From the NCBI RefSeq assembly GCF_000784355.1, contig NZ_KN360928.1:368777-432776 (forward strand): a stretch of DNA of 64,000 nucleotides, in the 5' to 3' direction. A program made the position numbers and the translations under genes. Positions 43,215 to 53,393 of the stretch are shown one piece after another; the stretch's first letter is position 1; every line of letters begins with the position of its first letter. This stretch comes from Methanolacinia paynteri. Lineage in GTDB: Archaea > Halobacteriota > Methanomicrobia > Methanomicrobiales > Methanomicrobiaceae. The notes beneath the pieces are model-generated. The model saw nothing but the letters and a program-made list of their open reading frames with translations. It did no database searches and had not been told where the DNA came from.

Positions 43215-44375
43215 ATGACTGAAATCAAGAATTTTGAATGCGATTTTGCGATTTCTTATGCAGGGGAAGACCTTGATATAGCTGAAGGAATTAAGAAAGC
43301 TATAACAGAAAAAAATAATGATTTCACCATCTTTTTTGCACCAGACGAACGTTATAATCTAATAGGCAAAGATGGAGAAACATTTTTTGAAAAAATATTT
43401 AAAAATTCTAAACAAGTTATTCTTCTCCTTTCAGAAAGTTATAAAAAAAAGGATTGGACCAGATTTGAATTGGATGAGATTCTTAAAAGAAATGAGGAAA
43501 ATAGGTTTATTCCAGTTAAAATTGATGAAGTAAATATTCTCGGTTTATCTTCAAATATAATATATATTCCATTTTCAGAAAATTATATTGAAATCGCTGA
43601 AATTGCAATAAAAAAATTACTTAAATTTGAGATGGATAATGGGTTCTACAGGGAGACAGAATACCAAAAAGCGGTGAGTACTCTTAAGAATTCAAAAGGC
43701 TCTTTAGATAAAGCATATCAATTAATGGTTGATAATCGGGAAAGAGAAACTCCCCTTAAAGATATAGAATACCCTAAAGGAGATTTTAGGGAATCATATT
43801 CCATTTATAAAATTGAAGATATCTCATTCTCTAAGATTCCTAGAATTCAATTGAGAATTAATTTGCCTCCTGATTTAAGCAAAGAAGCTGTAATTTATAA
43901 TCTAAAACATTGTAATGCAACAATATTTAACGAGAAAAAACCAGAAGCAATTGTAATTTTTGCATATTCTGATGAAGCCTCTAATTTTCCGGGATTTGAT
44001 GATAAATTTAATGTTGGAAAGTCTGAATTTGCTCTTTATGGTGATTGGGGAAGGGCAGAAGAAGGATTTGTCTATAATATGCCTGTTGAGAAATTTGATT
44101 ATAATATTCAATTTGAAGAGAGTTATTTTGATAAGAAACTGAAAATTTCAGCTGGTTCGGACATTGCGCGAGACTTGGCATATGAAATGTTTGAAAGTAA
44201 AATTATTGATGAAATCTGTGAATCTCCTGATATTAAAACTAGGGGCTTGTCTGAAAAATTAAAAATAAAACCAGATGAAATTAGGAAAATGTTAAAAAAA
44301 TTACAAAAAAGAAAAATGATAAAAAAAGTTGGTTCCAAAAATATCTGGCATTGGGAAATAATTCATAAAAGATAA
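43215..44375 (+). CDS. TIR-domain protein with C-terminal winged helix (386 aa)
   Basis: The N-terminal 135 residues form a TIR-like domain: CDFAISYAGED (strand A), FTIFFAPDE (strand B), SKQVILLLSESYKKKDW (strand C/D) and the candidate catalytic glutamate E85 in RFELDEIL. TIR domains of this type often cleave NAD. A middle beta-rich section (about 185-310) is of unknown fold, with ALYGDWGRAEEG. The last 65 residues resemble a winged helix (TRGLSEKLKIKPDEIRKML and RKMIKKVG). DNA binding or protein contact is possible. The gene sits three bases after the membrane gene in the AT-rich unit. Confidence 0.82.
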   Translation: MTEIKNFECDFAISYAGEDLDIAEGIKKAITEKNNDFTIFFAPDERYNLIGKDGETFFEKIFKNSKQVILLLSESYKKKDWTRFELDEILKRNEENRFIPVKIDEVNILGLSSNIIYIPFSENYIEIAEIAIKKLLKFEMDNGFYRETEYQKAVSTLKNSKGSLDKAYQLMVDNRERETPLKDIEYPKGDFRESYSIYKIEDISFSKIPRIQLRINLPPDLSKEAVIYNLKHCNATIFNEKKPEAIVIFAYSDEASNFPGFDDKFNVGKSEFALYGDWGRAEEGFVYNMPVEKFDYNIQFEESYFDKKLKISAGSDIARDLAYEMFESKIIDEICESPDIKTRGLSEKLKIKPDEIRKMLKKLQKRKMIKKVGSKNIWHWEIIHKR

Positions 44376-44396
44376 TATTAGATCTCAACTATAAAC

Positions 44397-46130
44397 TTAT
44401 TCCCCCGGAATATCAAAGGAATACCACGTTCCCCTTTCCGTGTTCAAGGTCATCGTTCCTTTCAACTGGTCCCTGATAAGCCTCTTTACAATAGTCAGCC
44501 CGAGCGACCCCTTCCTCTGTTTTTCATAATCCTCCGGAAGGCCGATCCCGTCGTCCCATACATCCAGAAGAATCCTGCCGCCCTTCAGCCTGAACCTGAT
44601 ACCTATTGTTCCGCTCTCCCTCCCGGCAAAGGCGTATTTGACTGAGTTGGAGAGTATCTCATTGATGACAAGGCTTAACGGTATAACGAGATCTATCGGG
44701 AGCCTGTGGTTTTCGATATCCAGCTCAAGGTTTACCCTGCAGCCTTCGTAATCGCAGAGGGACTGGATGATATTGAAGGCGAGGGACGTAAAGTGCTCTT
44801 TTGAGTCGACCGACGAGATGTCGTCCGCCCTATAGAGCGATTCGTGCACTGAGGCTATTGCCCTGATCCTGTTTTCGCACATTAAAAGGGCCTCTTTTGC
44901 AGCCGTATCACTGACACTTCCGAGCTGGAGCTGGATGATGCCGGATATGATCTGGAGATTGTTCTTGACCCTGTGGTGCAGTTCATGGAGCAGGACGGTC
45001 TTTTCATCGAGTGCTCCTACAATCTTTTCGACCATGTTGGAGATGCTCTCTTCAAGCTGCGAGAACTCCCTGACGCCGGAAGAACGGATCTCGTGGTCGT
45101 AATCGCCTCCTGCGATGGCATCGACGTCTTCGACAATATCCCGTATCGGTTTTGTAAACGTCTTCGTAAGGACGATCAGAAGTGTGAAGAAGAGCGCAAC
45201 AAAGATCGCATAGATCCCGAGCTGAAACAATACGACGGAGTTGATCTCGTCATTGAGCATTTCTTCATCGTAGATGAACGCTATTGCAAGGCTCATATCC
45301 GCACCGCTCTCCGGCCTGGAAAGGTCGACATACCTGATTACGGTGACTGTACCTGCCTCGTCATCCCTGATGACATAATCGGATTTCTTCCGGATCACCT
45401 CTTCCTTTACCAGGGCTTTCATCTCCGGGTCGGTCTCACTGCTGTCCCCGATCAGGTTTCCGAGGACCTCGTAGAGGTCGATCGATTCAAGATAAGGGTT
45501 TAAAGGCCTCAGTTGATCTACAGTATTTCCGTACCTGAGCAGGAACCTTGCATCCTCCTTTGTTATTGCGTAAGACAGTTCGAGGATGTATTTGTGGTCA
45601 GGCGTCGGGTAATATGCATATTTCCGGATGTTTTCAATGTCCCTGACCCCTTTTGAGATCCTGTCGCCGACAAACGAATCCCCGTTTCTGGTTTGATCCA
45701 GGAATTCGGTGAAACTGCCGTAATGTGAGAAATCAAGCCCCTGATCGATCTCGTTTGTCGTATATGCAATGACATTGTTCCCGTCAATTATGTAGAGATC
45801 GTATCTTTCGCCGAGTTCTTCCTTCAGGGATTCGAGATCCATATCTTCCGGGTTGCCGCCGGATTCGTTGTAGGCCTCGAGAAATATTGCAAATGATCTC
45901 TTCATCTCTTCATCAAGGCCCATATCGTATATTTTTAAGCCCTGGTCGACTGTTTTAACGGCATTAATTATGTTTTCTTCAGTATTTTCCTGTAAAAATA
46001 CGTATTTTTCCTTATAATCGTTGGAGACATCGATTACGCTCAGGTAAAATAATCCGGATATGAGAGGGACTGTAATAATTATAATGAAGATCAGCAGGCG
46101 GTAATAAAATGAAAAATCTCTCCTTGCCAT
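44397..46130 (-). CDS. Sensor histidine kinase, HisKA_2 type, membrane-bound
   Basis: This 577-residue kinase has helix 1 near residues 9-30, an extracellular Cache-like domain with YAYYPTPDHKYILELSY, helix 2 near 305-328, HAMP (about 329-375) and a HisKA_2 dimerisation region with LLHELHHRVKNNLQ (phospho-His near 383). HATPase_c follows (NEILSNSVKYAF, WDDGIGLPEDY, LGLTIVKRLI). The sensor domain is closely similar to that of the next gene (46202-48088), but the kinase core is of a different subfamily. No response regulator is adjacent. Confidence 0.92.
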   Translation of the reverse strand: MARRDFSFYYRLLIFIIIITVPLISGLFYLSVIDVSNDYKEKYVFLQENTEENIINAVKTVDQGLKIYDMGLDEEMKRSFAIFLEAYNESGGNPEDMDLESLKEELGERYDLYIIDGNNVIAYTTNEIDQGLDFSHYGSFTEFLDQTRNGDSFVGDRISKGVRDIENIRKYAYYPTPDHKYILELSYAITKEDARFLLRYGNTVDQLRPLNPYLESIDLYEVLGNLIGDSSETDPEMKALVKEEVIRKKSDYVIRDDEAGTVTVIRYVDLSRPESGADMSLAIAFIYDEEMLNDEINSVVLFQLGIYAIFVALFFTLLIVLTKTFTKPIRDIVEDVDAIAGGDYDHEIRSSGVREFSQLEESISNMVEKIVGALDEKTVLLHELHHRVKNNLQIISGIIQLQLGSVSDTAAKEALLMCENRIRAIASVHESLYRADDISSVDSKEHFTSLAFNIIQSLCDYEGCRVNLELDIENHRLPIDLVIPLSLVINEILSNSVKYAFAGRESGTIGIRFRLKGGRILLDVWDDGIGLPEDYEKQRKGSLGLTIVKRLIRDQLKGTMTLNTERGTWYSFDIPGE

Positions 46131-46201
46131 TCATTCCCCGTCGAATATAATCAGAAAGGGCAATTTTAATATATATTCTTATTGTTCGTTTCAGATTTTG
46201 C

Positions 46202-48088
46202 TTATGCTTTCCTGAGGGTTACACAGATCATAAGCCCTTCTTCGGGATGCCCTTCGACTGCGTCGAGTGCCCTGACACTTCCCCCGTATCTTTCGGTTAC
46301 AAGTGTCTTTACAATGAAAAGCCCGACTCCGCTGCCGTTTGCCGTTCTTCCCGAAAGGTTCTTCGTATACCTGTTGAAGCACTCCTCCTTCCTGTCGTCT
46401 GGAATTCCCGGCCCGTTGTCTGCAATGCAGATCCTTACGTCATCGTCCGACTCCGTGACAGAGATCCGAACTTCGCAATCGGATCCTGCATGCCTTATGC
46501 TGTTTCCGAGGATGTTTGTAAACACCTCCTCGAGCAGTTTGTCGGCCATAACCTTCAGGCCGGTGCCTTCGTAGGCCACTTTTAGCGGGAAGAGGGAGAT
46601 GGCGTGCCTGATTATATTATCGAGATTCACCGGCGAAAGGCTGGCATCCTTTTCACCGTTCTTCATTGCCCTCATCAGCGAAATATTCCTGATTATATCG
46701 GTATTCTGGTGAATTGCGCTGATCATCATCTTCACTATGCTCCTGTCCTCTTCATTTGAGAGATCCAGCATTATCTCGGCATAACCGAGTGCTGCCATAT
46801 TGGAGTTGTTTATGTCGTGTGTAATGATGTCGAGGTAGAAGTTTGCCTCATTGCTCTTTTCAAGCGCCTCTTTCGTCCTTGAGGCGACAATAGTCTCGAG
46901 CTCGTCATTCTGCCTCTTTATGAGCTCTTCGGACTCCCTGACTTTGCTTATGGTCTTCTTAAGACGCTCCACCATGTTGGAGATGCTTGCCTCAAGGTCA
47001 GCAAACTCCTTCCCTCCCCTGCCTGTGCGAATCTGGTGGTCGAGGTCGCCCGATGCGATTTTGTCAACGTCATCGACAAGATATTTTAACGGCCTCGATA
47101 TGGCGATGCAGAATATGCTCAGTATCAGGATAAGCAGGATACTCAGTCCTGCTATATTCAGGAGGTTTGAATACCAGGCCGACGTTATGTTGTCTTCAAG
47201 CAGGCTTTCATCATACGTGAATGCGATTGCTAGGCTGGTATCGGACCCGATCCCGTCTTCGTAGAGATTAACCAGCCTGTAATCCGTAAATGTCCCGTTT
47301 GCAGATTCTTCGAGAGTAACGCTCTTTTTTTCTCCGATAACATCGTTTATTATGAATTTTCTAAGTTCTTTATCCGGTTCGTCGGGCTCCCCGATTGTGT
47401 ATCCGAATATATCGTATAGTTTTACGGATGTGAGATAGGGGTTCATCCCTTTAAGCTCTTCGATTGTCCTGCTGTATTGCAGGAGTTTCCTGGGGCTGTC
47501 CTCATCGATATCATAGGAAAGCTCAAGTACGTATCTATGGTCCGGAGTGGGATAGTAGGCATATTTTCTTATGGTTTTCTCCTCGCGTATTCCCTTAACC
47601 ACCCTGTCCCCGACATAGGAATAACCCTCGCGGATATTATCCAGAAATCCTGAAAAGTCTTCAAGGTATGAGAAATTGAGGCCGAGATCCGTAGCCATTG
47701 TGGTATAAGTTATTGTATGGTTTTCATCTATGACATACAGGTTGTAGTCTTCACCGAGCCCTTCTCTTATCGCTTCGAGATCTACCTGCGAAAGATCTCC
47801 TTCCGATTCGTCATAGGCACTGAGGAAGGGTTCGAAACCTTTCTTCATCTGATCGTCGAGCCCTTCGTCATAGACCGTCAGGCCCTTGTCGACCACCATC
47901 AGTGTCTCGATTATACTCTGTTCGGTGTTGTTTTTAAGGAGATCAAAATTGGAGTTGTATTCTTCGGATACGGATTTATAGCTGTCATATGCCAGGCCCA
48001 GTGATATAGGGATGACTATCAATATGCATATTATCAATAGAAGCTGTAAAAAAGACAACTTTTCAGAAAATTTGTTTTTGATACTCAT
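46202..48088 (-). CDS. Sensor histidine kinase with related Cache-like sensor
   Basis: This 628-residue kinase has a signal-like first helix (about 13-33), an extracellular domain with YAYYPTPDHRYVLELSYDI matching the neighbour, helix 2 near 310-330, HAMP, a coiled coil, and a dimerisation region with DIITHDINNSNMAALGY (phospho-His near 423). HATPase_c has NILGNSIRHAG, DNGPGIPDDRK and GSGVGLFIVKTL. The HDINN form is typical of methanogen kinases. The pair arose by duplication of the sensor with a kinase swap. Ligand unknown. Confidence 0.92.
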   Translation of the reverse strand: MSIKNKFSEKLSFLQLLLIICILIVIPISLGLAYDSYKSVSEEYNSNFDLLKNNTEQSIIETLMVVDKGLTVYDEGLDDQMKKGFEPFLSAYDESEGDLSQVDLEAIREGLGEDYNLYVIDENHTITYTTMATDLGLNFSYLEDFSGFLDNIREGYSYVGDRVVKGIREEKTIRKYAYYPTPDHRYVLELSYDIDEDSPRKLLQYSRTIEELKGMNPYLTSVKLYDIFGYTIGEPDEPDKELRKFIINDVIGEKKSVTLEESANGTFTDYRLVNLYEDGIGSDTSLAIAFTYDESLLEDNITSAWYSNLLNIAGLSILLILILSIFCIAISRPLKYLVDDVDKIASGDLDHQIRTGRGGKEFADLEASISNMVERLKKTISKVRESEELIKRQNDELETIVASRTKEALEKSNEANFYLDIITHDINNSNMAALGYAEIMLDLSNEEDRSIVKMMISAIHQNTDIIRNISLMRAMKNGEKDASLSPVNLDNIIRHAISLFPLKVAYEGTGLKVMADKLLEEVFTNILGNSIRHAGSDCEVRISVTESDDDVRICIADNGPGIPDDRKEECFNRYTKNLSGRTANGSGVGLFIVKTLVTERYGGSVRALDAVEGHPEEGLMICVTLRKA

Positions 48089-48268
48089 TAGTGCCCGACC
48101 AATATGTATTACAATTCTTCTTTCCGGGTCAGTATAATAATTGCGTTTTTTATTTGATTCTCAGGAAGGCAAAAAAAGTCGATCGGGGCTATTTGGAGGT
48201 TAATTTTTTGGTTGCGGTAAATGTTTGGAGAAAAAAGATGAATATTTAGTTGAATTTTATCGCGCTTT

Positions 48269-49924
48269 TTACATCATGGGGGGCATGCCGCCCATTCCAC
48301 CCATACCGCCCATGCCTTCCATGTCCTCGGGGCTTGGTCCGCCGCCGCCCATCTTGGATGCAGCGATGACATCATCGATCCTGAGGATCATGACTGCTGC
48401 TTCTGCGGCCGATGCAATTGCCTGGGTCTTTACACGCATGGGTTCGACTACGCCTGCCTTGAGCATATCGACTGCCTTTGCCTCGAATACATTGAGACCG
48501 GCTGTCTTCTTACCGTTCTCGTGCTCTGAGCGGAGTTCGACGAGCATGTCGATCGGGTCGAGACCTGCGTTCTCTGCGAGTGTCCTCGGGATGATCTCGA
48601 GCGCGTTTGCGAATGCCTCGATTGCAAGCTGTGAACGGCCTTCCTGTGATGCCGCGAATTCACGGAGCCTGAGTGAGAGTTCTACCTCGGGTGATCCGCC
48701 GCCTGCAACGAACTTCTTGTCCTCTACTGCAACGCCGACTACACGGAGTGCATCCTCGAGCGCACGGTCCAGCTCGTCTACAACGTGTTCCGTTCCGCCG
48801 CGGACGATAAGCGTGCATGCCTTCGGGTTGTCGCACTTTGTAACGAAGATCATCTCTTCGCCGCCGACCTTCTTCTCCTCGACAAGTCCTGCCTTGCCGA
48901 GTTCTGCTGCATCGATTGCATCGATCGATGAGATTACCGTTGCGCCTGTTGCGCGTGAGAGCTTTGTAAGGTCCGACTTCTTGACACGGCGCACTGCAAG
49001 GACACCTGCCTTTGCAAGGTAGTGCTGTGCGATGTCGTCGATTCCCTTCTGGCAGACGAGAACGTTTGCGCCTGATTTGATGATCTTCTCGACGATCGTC
49101 CTGATCATCTTCTCTTCCTCGTCGAGGAACATCTGAAGCTGGTCGGGTGATGTGATCGAGATCTCTGCGTCGACTTCCGTCTTCTTGAACTCTACCGGTG
49201 CGTTAAGCAGAAGGATCTTTGCTTTCTCGACCTTCTTCGGCATGCCGGGGTGGACACGCTCCTTGTCGATTACGACTCCCTCGATAATCTCCGAGTCCTC
49301 GATTGTGCCGCCGACCTTCTTCTCGACCTTTACGAAGTCGGTGTCGACGGTTCCGTCCTCATCGGCGATCATCGTGATTGCCTTGACGACGAGCTCGGTG
49401 AGCTTGTCCTTTGCGGCCTCTGCTCCCTTGCCTGTCATTGCTGTGTCTGCAATCTTTGTAAGCATCTTCTTGTCGGTTGGCTTGACATCGATCGCGAGTT
49501 CCTTGATGAGTTCCTGTGCCTTGTCTGCTGCGAGCCTGTACCCGTGTGCGATGACCGTGGGGTGAACGTCCTGGTCGAGAAGCTCCTCTGCTCTCTTGAG
49601 CAGTTCGCCTGCGACAACGACCGCAGTTGTAGTTCCGTCTCCGACCTCGTCGTCCTGGGTCTTTGCGACCTCGACCATCATCTTTGCGGCCGGGTGCTCG
49701 ATGTCCATCTCTTTGAGGATGGTCACACCGTCGTTTGTGATTACCACGTCACCGATGGTGTCGACGAGCATTTTGTCCATGCCCTTTGGTCCGAGTGTTG
49801 TTCTTACTGCACTTGCAACAGCTTTAGCAGCTGCGATGTTCCCGCTCTGGGCGTCGCGGCCGCGTGTACGCTGGCTGCCTTCCTTAAGGATAAAGATAGG
49901 CTGTCCTCCAAGATTTGCTGCCAT
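48269..49924 (-). CDS. Thermosome (group II chaperonin) subunit
   Basis: This 551-residue chaperonin subunit builds the cytosolic double-ring folding machine. Motifs include [13 protein letters not shown], the nucleotide site [26 protein letters not shown]-like [20 protein letters not shown], and [12 protein letters not shown]. The tail ends in [13 protein letters not shown] repeats typical of archaeal subunits. GGAG lies before the ATG and a TTTTTATATAG box about 50 bases upstream. Other subunits would lie elsewhere in the genome. Confidence 0.97.
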   Translation of the reverse strand: MAANLGGQPIFILKEGSQRTRGRDAQSGNIAAAKAVASAVRTTLGPKGMDKMLVDTIGDVVITNDGVTILKEMDIEHPAAKMMVEVAKTQDDEVGDGTTTAVVVAGELLKRAEELLDQDVHPTVIAHGYRLAADKAQELIKELAIDVKPTDKKMLTKIADTAMTGKGAEAAKDKLTELVVKAITMIADEDGTVDTDFVKVEKKVGGTIEDSEIIEGVVIDKERVHPGMPKKVEKAKILLLNAPVEFKKTEVDAEISITSPDQLQMFLDEEEKMIRTIVEKIIKSGANVLVCQKGIDDIAQHYLAKAGVLAVRRVKKSDLTKLSRATGATVISSIDAIDAAELGKAGLVEEKKVGGEEMIFVTKCDNPKACTLIVRGGTEHVVDELDRALEDALRVVGVAVEDKKFVAGGGSPEVELSLRLREFAASQEGRSQLAIEAFANALEIIPRTLAENAGLDPIDMLVELRSEHENGKKTAGLNVFEAKAVDMLKAGVVEPMRVKTQAIASAAEAAVMILRIDDVIAASKMGGGGPSPEDMEGMGGMGGMGGMPPMM

Positions 49925-49979
49925 ATTAGTAACTCCTATGTTATGTCTTAAAAATGTGGTTAGTAGTTCTATATAAAAA

Positions 49980-50900
49980 TTATTGATCTTCGATCAGCTC
50001 GATGAACTCGGACCCCTGAGTGAGATCTGAGAGCATGTCTTCGCCGATAATAAGTGTTTTCCCGATGCGTTTTTTCTTCTTGTAGTCCGTCAGGACACAT
50101 ACCGCCCGCGATTCGGTTATCTCGGATATATTGCCGATTAGCCCGGCGTGCCTGATCGTCTTCTGGGCGGTGCCGTACCCGGTGAGTATGGTCTTCTTCT
50201 CGTAGACCGCGAGCGCGTCGAAGGGAGCCCTGCACATGGTGTGCGTCTCAATCCCGATTCTCCTGAAATCCGGTGGGAAATTGTCTTCGTGCTCCTTTTG
50301 CTCCGACTTTTTCGCCAGATCGGAGGATTTTTTCAGTATGTCTATGGCTTCGACGATAGCTGCGTCGAAAAGCTCTTCGAGGCGGATCGCGATATCGAGT
50401 GTCGTGCTCATCCCGCTCTCGTACTTGGATATGGTTCTTCTCGATACGCCGAGCGAGGAGGCAAGGTCCCCGAGCGAAAGATTCCGGCTTTCGCGCAGAT
50501 CCCTTAATTTTCCGCCGTTGATATTGACGTAAAGCCCGCCGGGCTGTGCGAATACGAGCGGAGGCACTTCGTCGACAAGGAAATCATAGAGAGTCTTCGA
50601 GTTCGTAGCGACGATCCCGTGCCGGATGTACACCGCACCTCTCTCGAGCTCAGAGTCCCTGGCCCGCTCCCCTACGATAATCGGCGTCGCATCAAGGTGA
50701 TGGGCGATGAGCGCAAGATCGTGTGCACTCTCCTCGCCCACGCTGTCTATGTGGGGAACGACCTTTATGACAAGCAGCTTTGCATCCTTTCGCGCGATAA
50801 TGTCGAAGCTCCTGGGCCTTATTCCGCACCTCTCCGATACGTTGTAGCCCGCCATTATCAGCACGCTGATTACCGTCTGCACGAGTCTTTCCTGGGACAT
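49980..50900 (-). CDS. HTH-type regulator with N-terminal nuclease-like domain (archaeal, XRE type)
   Basis: This 306-residue protein belongs to the conserved archaeal 'putative HTH-type transcriptional regulatory protein' family. The first 110 residues look like a restriction-endonuclease fold without clear activity ([23 protein letters not shown]). A Cro/CI-type HTH follows (about 130-185; [24 protein letters not shown]), then a C-terminal domain ([19 protein letters not shown]). It is upstream of the thermosome gene on the same strand, 55 bases apart, but that gene has its own TATA box. Target genes unknown. Confidence 0.88.
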   Translation of the reverse strand: MSQERLVQTVISVLIMAGYNVSERCGIRPRSFDIIARKDAKLLVIKVVPHIDSVGEESAHDLALIAHHLDATPIIVGERARDSELERGAVYIRHGIVATNSKTLYDFLVDEVPPLVFAQPGGLYVNINGGKLRDLRESRNLSLGDLASSLGVSRRTISKYESGMSTTLDIAIRLEELFDAAIVEAIDILKKSSDLAKKSEQKEHEDNFPPDFRRIGIETHTMCRAPFDALAVYEKKTILTGYGTAQKTIRHAGLIGNISEITESRAVCVLTDYKKKKRIGKTLIIGEDMLSDLTQGSEFIELIEDQ

Positions 50901-51024
50901 GATACCTTCAGTTTAGAATTAATCTTCTTATGTTTAAGTGATCTATATTAAATTTGTACCTTTTCCATTTATAGAAAAAGAACTTTGGATGGTGACATGG
51001 CCGGGTGAATCCGGCAGGTTTTCG

Positions 51025-52242
51025 ATGCTTATTGGAATAGACGATACCGACTCTCCGGCTGGAATGTGCACTACATATCTCGGTGCGGTCTTTGCAGGGA
51101 AACTTCGTGAAGAAGGCTATTCGGTAGATTCCATGACCCTTGCAAGGCTCAACCCCAATGCACGCTACAAGACGAGGGGCAATGCGGCGGTATGCATCGA
51201 AACCGACGCAGGCGAGAAGGGCTTCGAGCTTGCCTGCAGCCTCGTGGACGAACTTGCGGATCTCTCCTGCGAAAGAACAAATCCCGGTGTCGCTATGGCC
51301 GAATCGCCTCTCCCGTCATGGTTCTACAAAAAAGCGGTAACGAATTTTCTCACGATAGAAGAGGCCGTCGAATTCCTATATGAGAATGGTGCCGTATACC
51401 GGGGATGGAAGAACGGGAGGGGTCTCATAGGTGCAGCTGCGGCACTCTCAGCTTCTTTCGATGACTCTACATACGAACTGCTTGCATACAGGCACCACGA
51501 AGAGAAAGGAGAGAGAATCGTCGATCGCGGGAGCATCTTCCTTGCCGAGGAGAAGACGTATCCGCATACCTGGGATTCGGTCGACTTCGGGAAAGATGTC
51601 GTCGTCTGCGTCCCTCATACGCCCGATCCTGTTCTCTACGGAATCAGAGGTGAGTCCCCGGAATGGGTGAAGAAGGCGGTGTCATATATTAAATCCGAAG
51701 AGCCGTTCATCACCGCGCTTTACAGGACAAACCAGGGAACGGATGCACACCTGCTGGACGCACGGATCGCGGACATAAAGGAAGATCGATCATACAGGAT
51801 CAGGGGAACAGTGTCCTCCTTTCCTTCAACCGGTGAAGGAGGGCATGTATCGTTCTTATTATCCGATGAACCGGGAATATCTGTCCGCTGTATGGCCTAC
51901 GAGCCTACAAAGGGTTTCAGGGATGTCGTCCGCAAACTCATTCCCGGAGACGTTGCCACTGTCTGCGGGAGTTTTAAGAGCGGAAGCATCAACCTCGAAA
52001 AGATCGAGATAATATCCCTTGCGGAGAAGACGGTTGCGAAACCTCCCGTCTGCTCCTGTGGAAAGAGAATGACGAGCGCCGGTACCGGCAAAGGCTACAA
52101 GTGCAGGAGATGCGGTGAGAAGTCCGGCGAACCGGAGATCATACGGATTGAAAGGGAGCTTTCGCCCGGATGGTACGAGGTTCCGCCGGTTGCACGGAGG
52201 CACCTTTCAAAACCGCTGGTTAGAAACAGGGCTAAAAATTGA
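51025..52242 (+). CDS. tiaS: tRNA(Ile2) 2-agmatinylcytidine synthetase
   Basis: This 405-residue enzyme converts the wobble cytidine of tRNA-Ile(CAU) to agmatidine using ATP and agmatine. It begins LIGIDDTDSPAGMCTTYL (catalytic Asp motif), continues with LNPNARYKTRGNAA and NGRGLIGAAAALSA, an OB-fold, and ends with a zinc ribbon (CSCGKRMTSAGTG...CRRCGEK). The ATG at 51025 is preferred: CAGGT lies nearby and known family members start close to the IDDTDS motif. The longer frame from 50938 adds unrelated sequence. Confidence 0.93.
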   Translation: MLIGIDDTDSPAGMCTTYLGAVFAGKLREEGYSVDSMTLARLNPNARYKTRGNAAVCIETDAGEKGFELACSLVDELADLSCERTNPGVAMAESPLPSWFYKKAVTNFLTIEEAVEFLYENGAVYRGWKNGRGLIGAAAALSASFDDSTYELLAYRHHEEKGERIVDRGSIFLAEEKTYPHTWDSVDFGKDVVVCVPHTPDPVLYGIRGESPEWVKKAVSYIKSEEPFITALYRTNQGTDAHLLDARIADIKEDRSYRIRGTVSSFPSTGEGGHVSFLLSDEPGISVRCMAYEPTKGFRDVVRKLIPGDVATVCGSFKSGSINLEKIEIISLAEKTVAKPPVCSCGKRMTSAGTGKGYKCRRCGEKSGEPEIIRIERELSPGWYEVPPVARRHLSKPLVRNRAKN

Positions 52243-52274
52243 AATATTATCATAAGAAAAATTAGGTAAGGATT

Positions 52275-53393
52275 ATGTTTATTTTTATAATAGCAATAAT
52301 ATTATTGTTAATCTCAGGATTTCCTTATCTATACTATCTTATCGGAATAAAATTCGGGAAAAAAACATCTCCTGTAAAAGTCTTAAATGAAGATCAATAT
52401 CCGCCTGTAAGTGTGATCATATCTGCCTATAACGAGGAAAAGATCATCGCGGAAAGGCTTGAGAATCTTATCGAAGGGGGCTACCCCAGGGAAAAATTCG
52501 AGCTTATATTCATTGACGACAACTCTTCCGACAATACGAAAAAGCTTGCCGAATCCAAGCTGGCGAATTTAGGGATTGATTACAGGATATTTTCAAACGA
52601 CTCCAGGAAAGGAACGAACAGATCATATAACTTTGCTCTTGGAATAGCCGAAAACAATATCGTGGTTACAACCGATGCCAACAAATTTTTTGAGAAGGAT
52701 GCACTCAGGGTCCTTATCTCGCGGCTTTTATCAGATGACCGGATTGCAGCGGTATGTGCCGAAACGAAACCATTTGCTGAATCTGCAAAAGAGAGAACCG
52801 GGGGAATGGAGAGTGTGTACAGGAGTTTCTACGGCCGGATGTGCGACTGGGAGAGTGCGAACGATTCCACGTATAACTTCAACGGGTCTCTTGTTGCGTT
52901 TAAAAAGGATATTATCGGTTCTATAAAGGAGAACAAAGGAGCCGATGATGCGAATACGGCATTTGAAGCGATAAGAAAGGGTTATCGTGCTGTATATGTC
53001 ATGGACGCGGTAATCTACGAAAAAATCCCTCCCAATATCCACAAGCAGTATAAACAGAAGGTTCGGAGAGCAAAGAGGCTCATAGAGGCTACATTGTCAA
53101 ATCTCGACCTCCTGAGAGAGAAGAGGATCTTTTCCCGGAGATTTTACCCGGTGAGGATAATGATGTATGTTACGTCGCCGTTTCTGTTCCTGCTTGGCCT
53201 CGTCCTGTTTTTCATATCGTTGTTTATGTTTAACGCAATAGCCGGTGCACTTCTTCTGGTCTTGCTGCTGCTGTTTGTTTATGCAAAAAAGTCTTCTTTC
53301 ATCTCTTCATTCATCATAAACCAGATATACCTGTTCCTGGGTCTGCTTAATCTCAAAAAGGACATGAGAACCTGGGAGAGTACATCCGTTTAA
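52275..53393 (+). CDS. Family 2 glycosyltransferase with membrane anchors
   Basis: The 372-residue protein starts with a membrane helix (residues 1-21), then a GT-A catalytic domain: VSVIISAYNEEKIIAERLENL, FIDDNSSDNT, TTDANKFFEKDALR, NFNGSLVAF, ADDANTAFEAIRKGYRAVY and QKVRRAKRLIEA (QxxRW-like). Two or three membrane helices follow near 295-355. This resembles processive or lipid-linked GT2 enzymes. It lies near asnB and aglB, a set seen in N-glycan gene clusters. The gene ends overlapping the asnB stop by four bases (convergent). Confidence 0.88.
   Translation: MFIFIIAIILLLISGFPYLYYLIGIKFGKKTSPVKVLNEDQYPPVSVIISAYNEEKIIAERLENLIEGGYPREKFELIFIDDNSSDNTKKLAESKLANLGIDYRIFSNDSRKGTNRSYNFALGIAENNIVVTTDANKFFEKDALRVLISRLLSDDRIAAVCAETKPFAESAKERTGGMESVYRSFYGRMCDWESANDSTYNFNGSLVAFKKDIIGSIKENKGADDANTAFEAIRKGYRAVYVMDAVIYEKIPPNIHKQYKQKVRRAKRLIEATLSNLDLLREKRIFSRRFYPVRIMMYVTSPFLFLLGLVLFFISLFMFNAIAGALLLVLLLLFVYAKKSSFISSFIINQIYLFLGLLNLKKDMRTWESTSV

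Noticed and set aside
42504..44375. Thoeris system
   Set aside because: Thoeris needs a ThsA-type SIR2 or related effector with a TIR protein; here the partner is a plain membrane protein and no SIR2 or SLOG domain is visible.
49250..49951. 233-codon plus-strand frame opposite the thermosome gene
   Set aside because: It is rich in Cys, Leu and Asp with repeats that mirror thermosome codons; an antisense artefact of strong codon bias.
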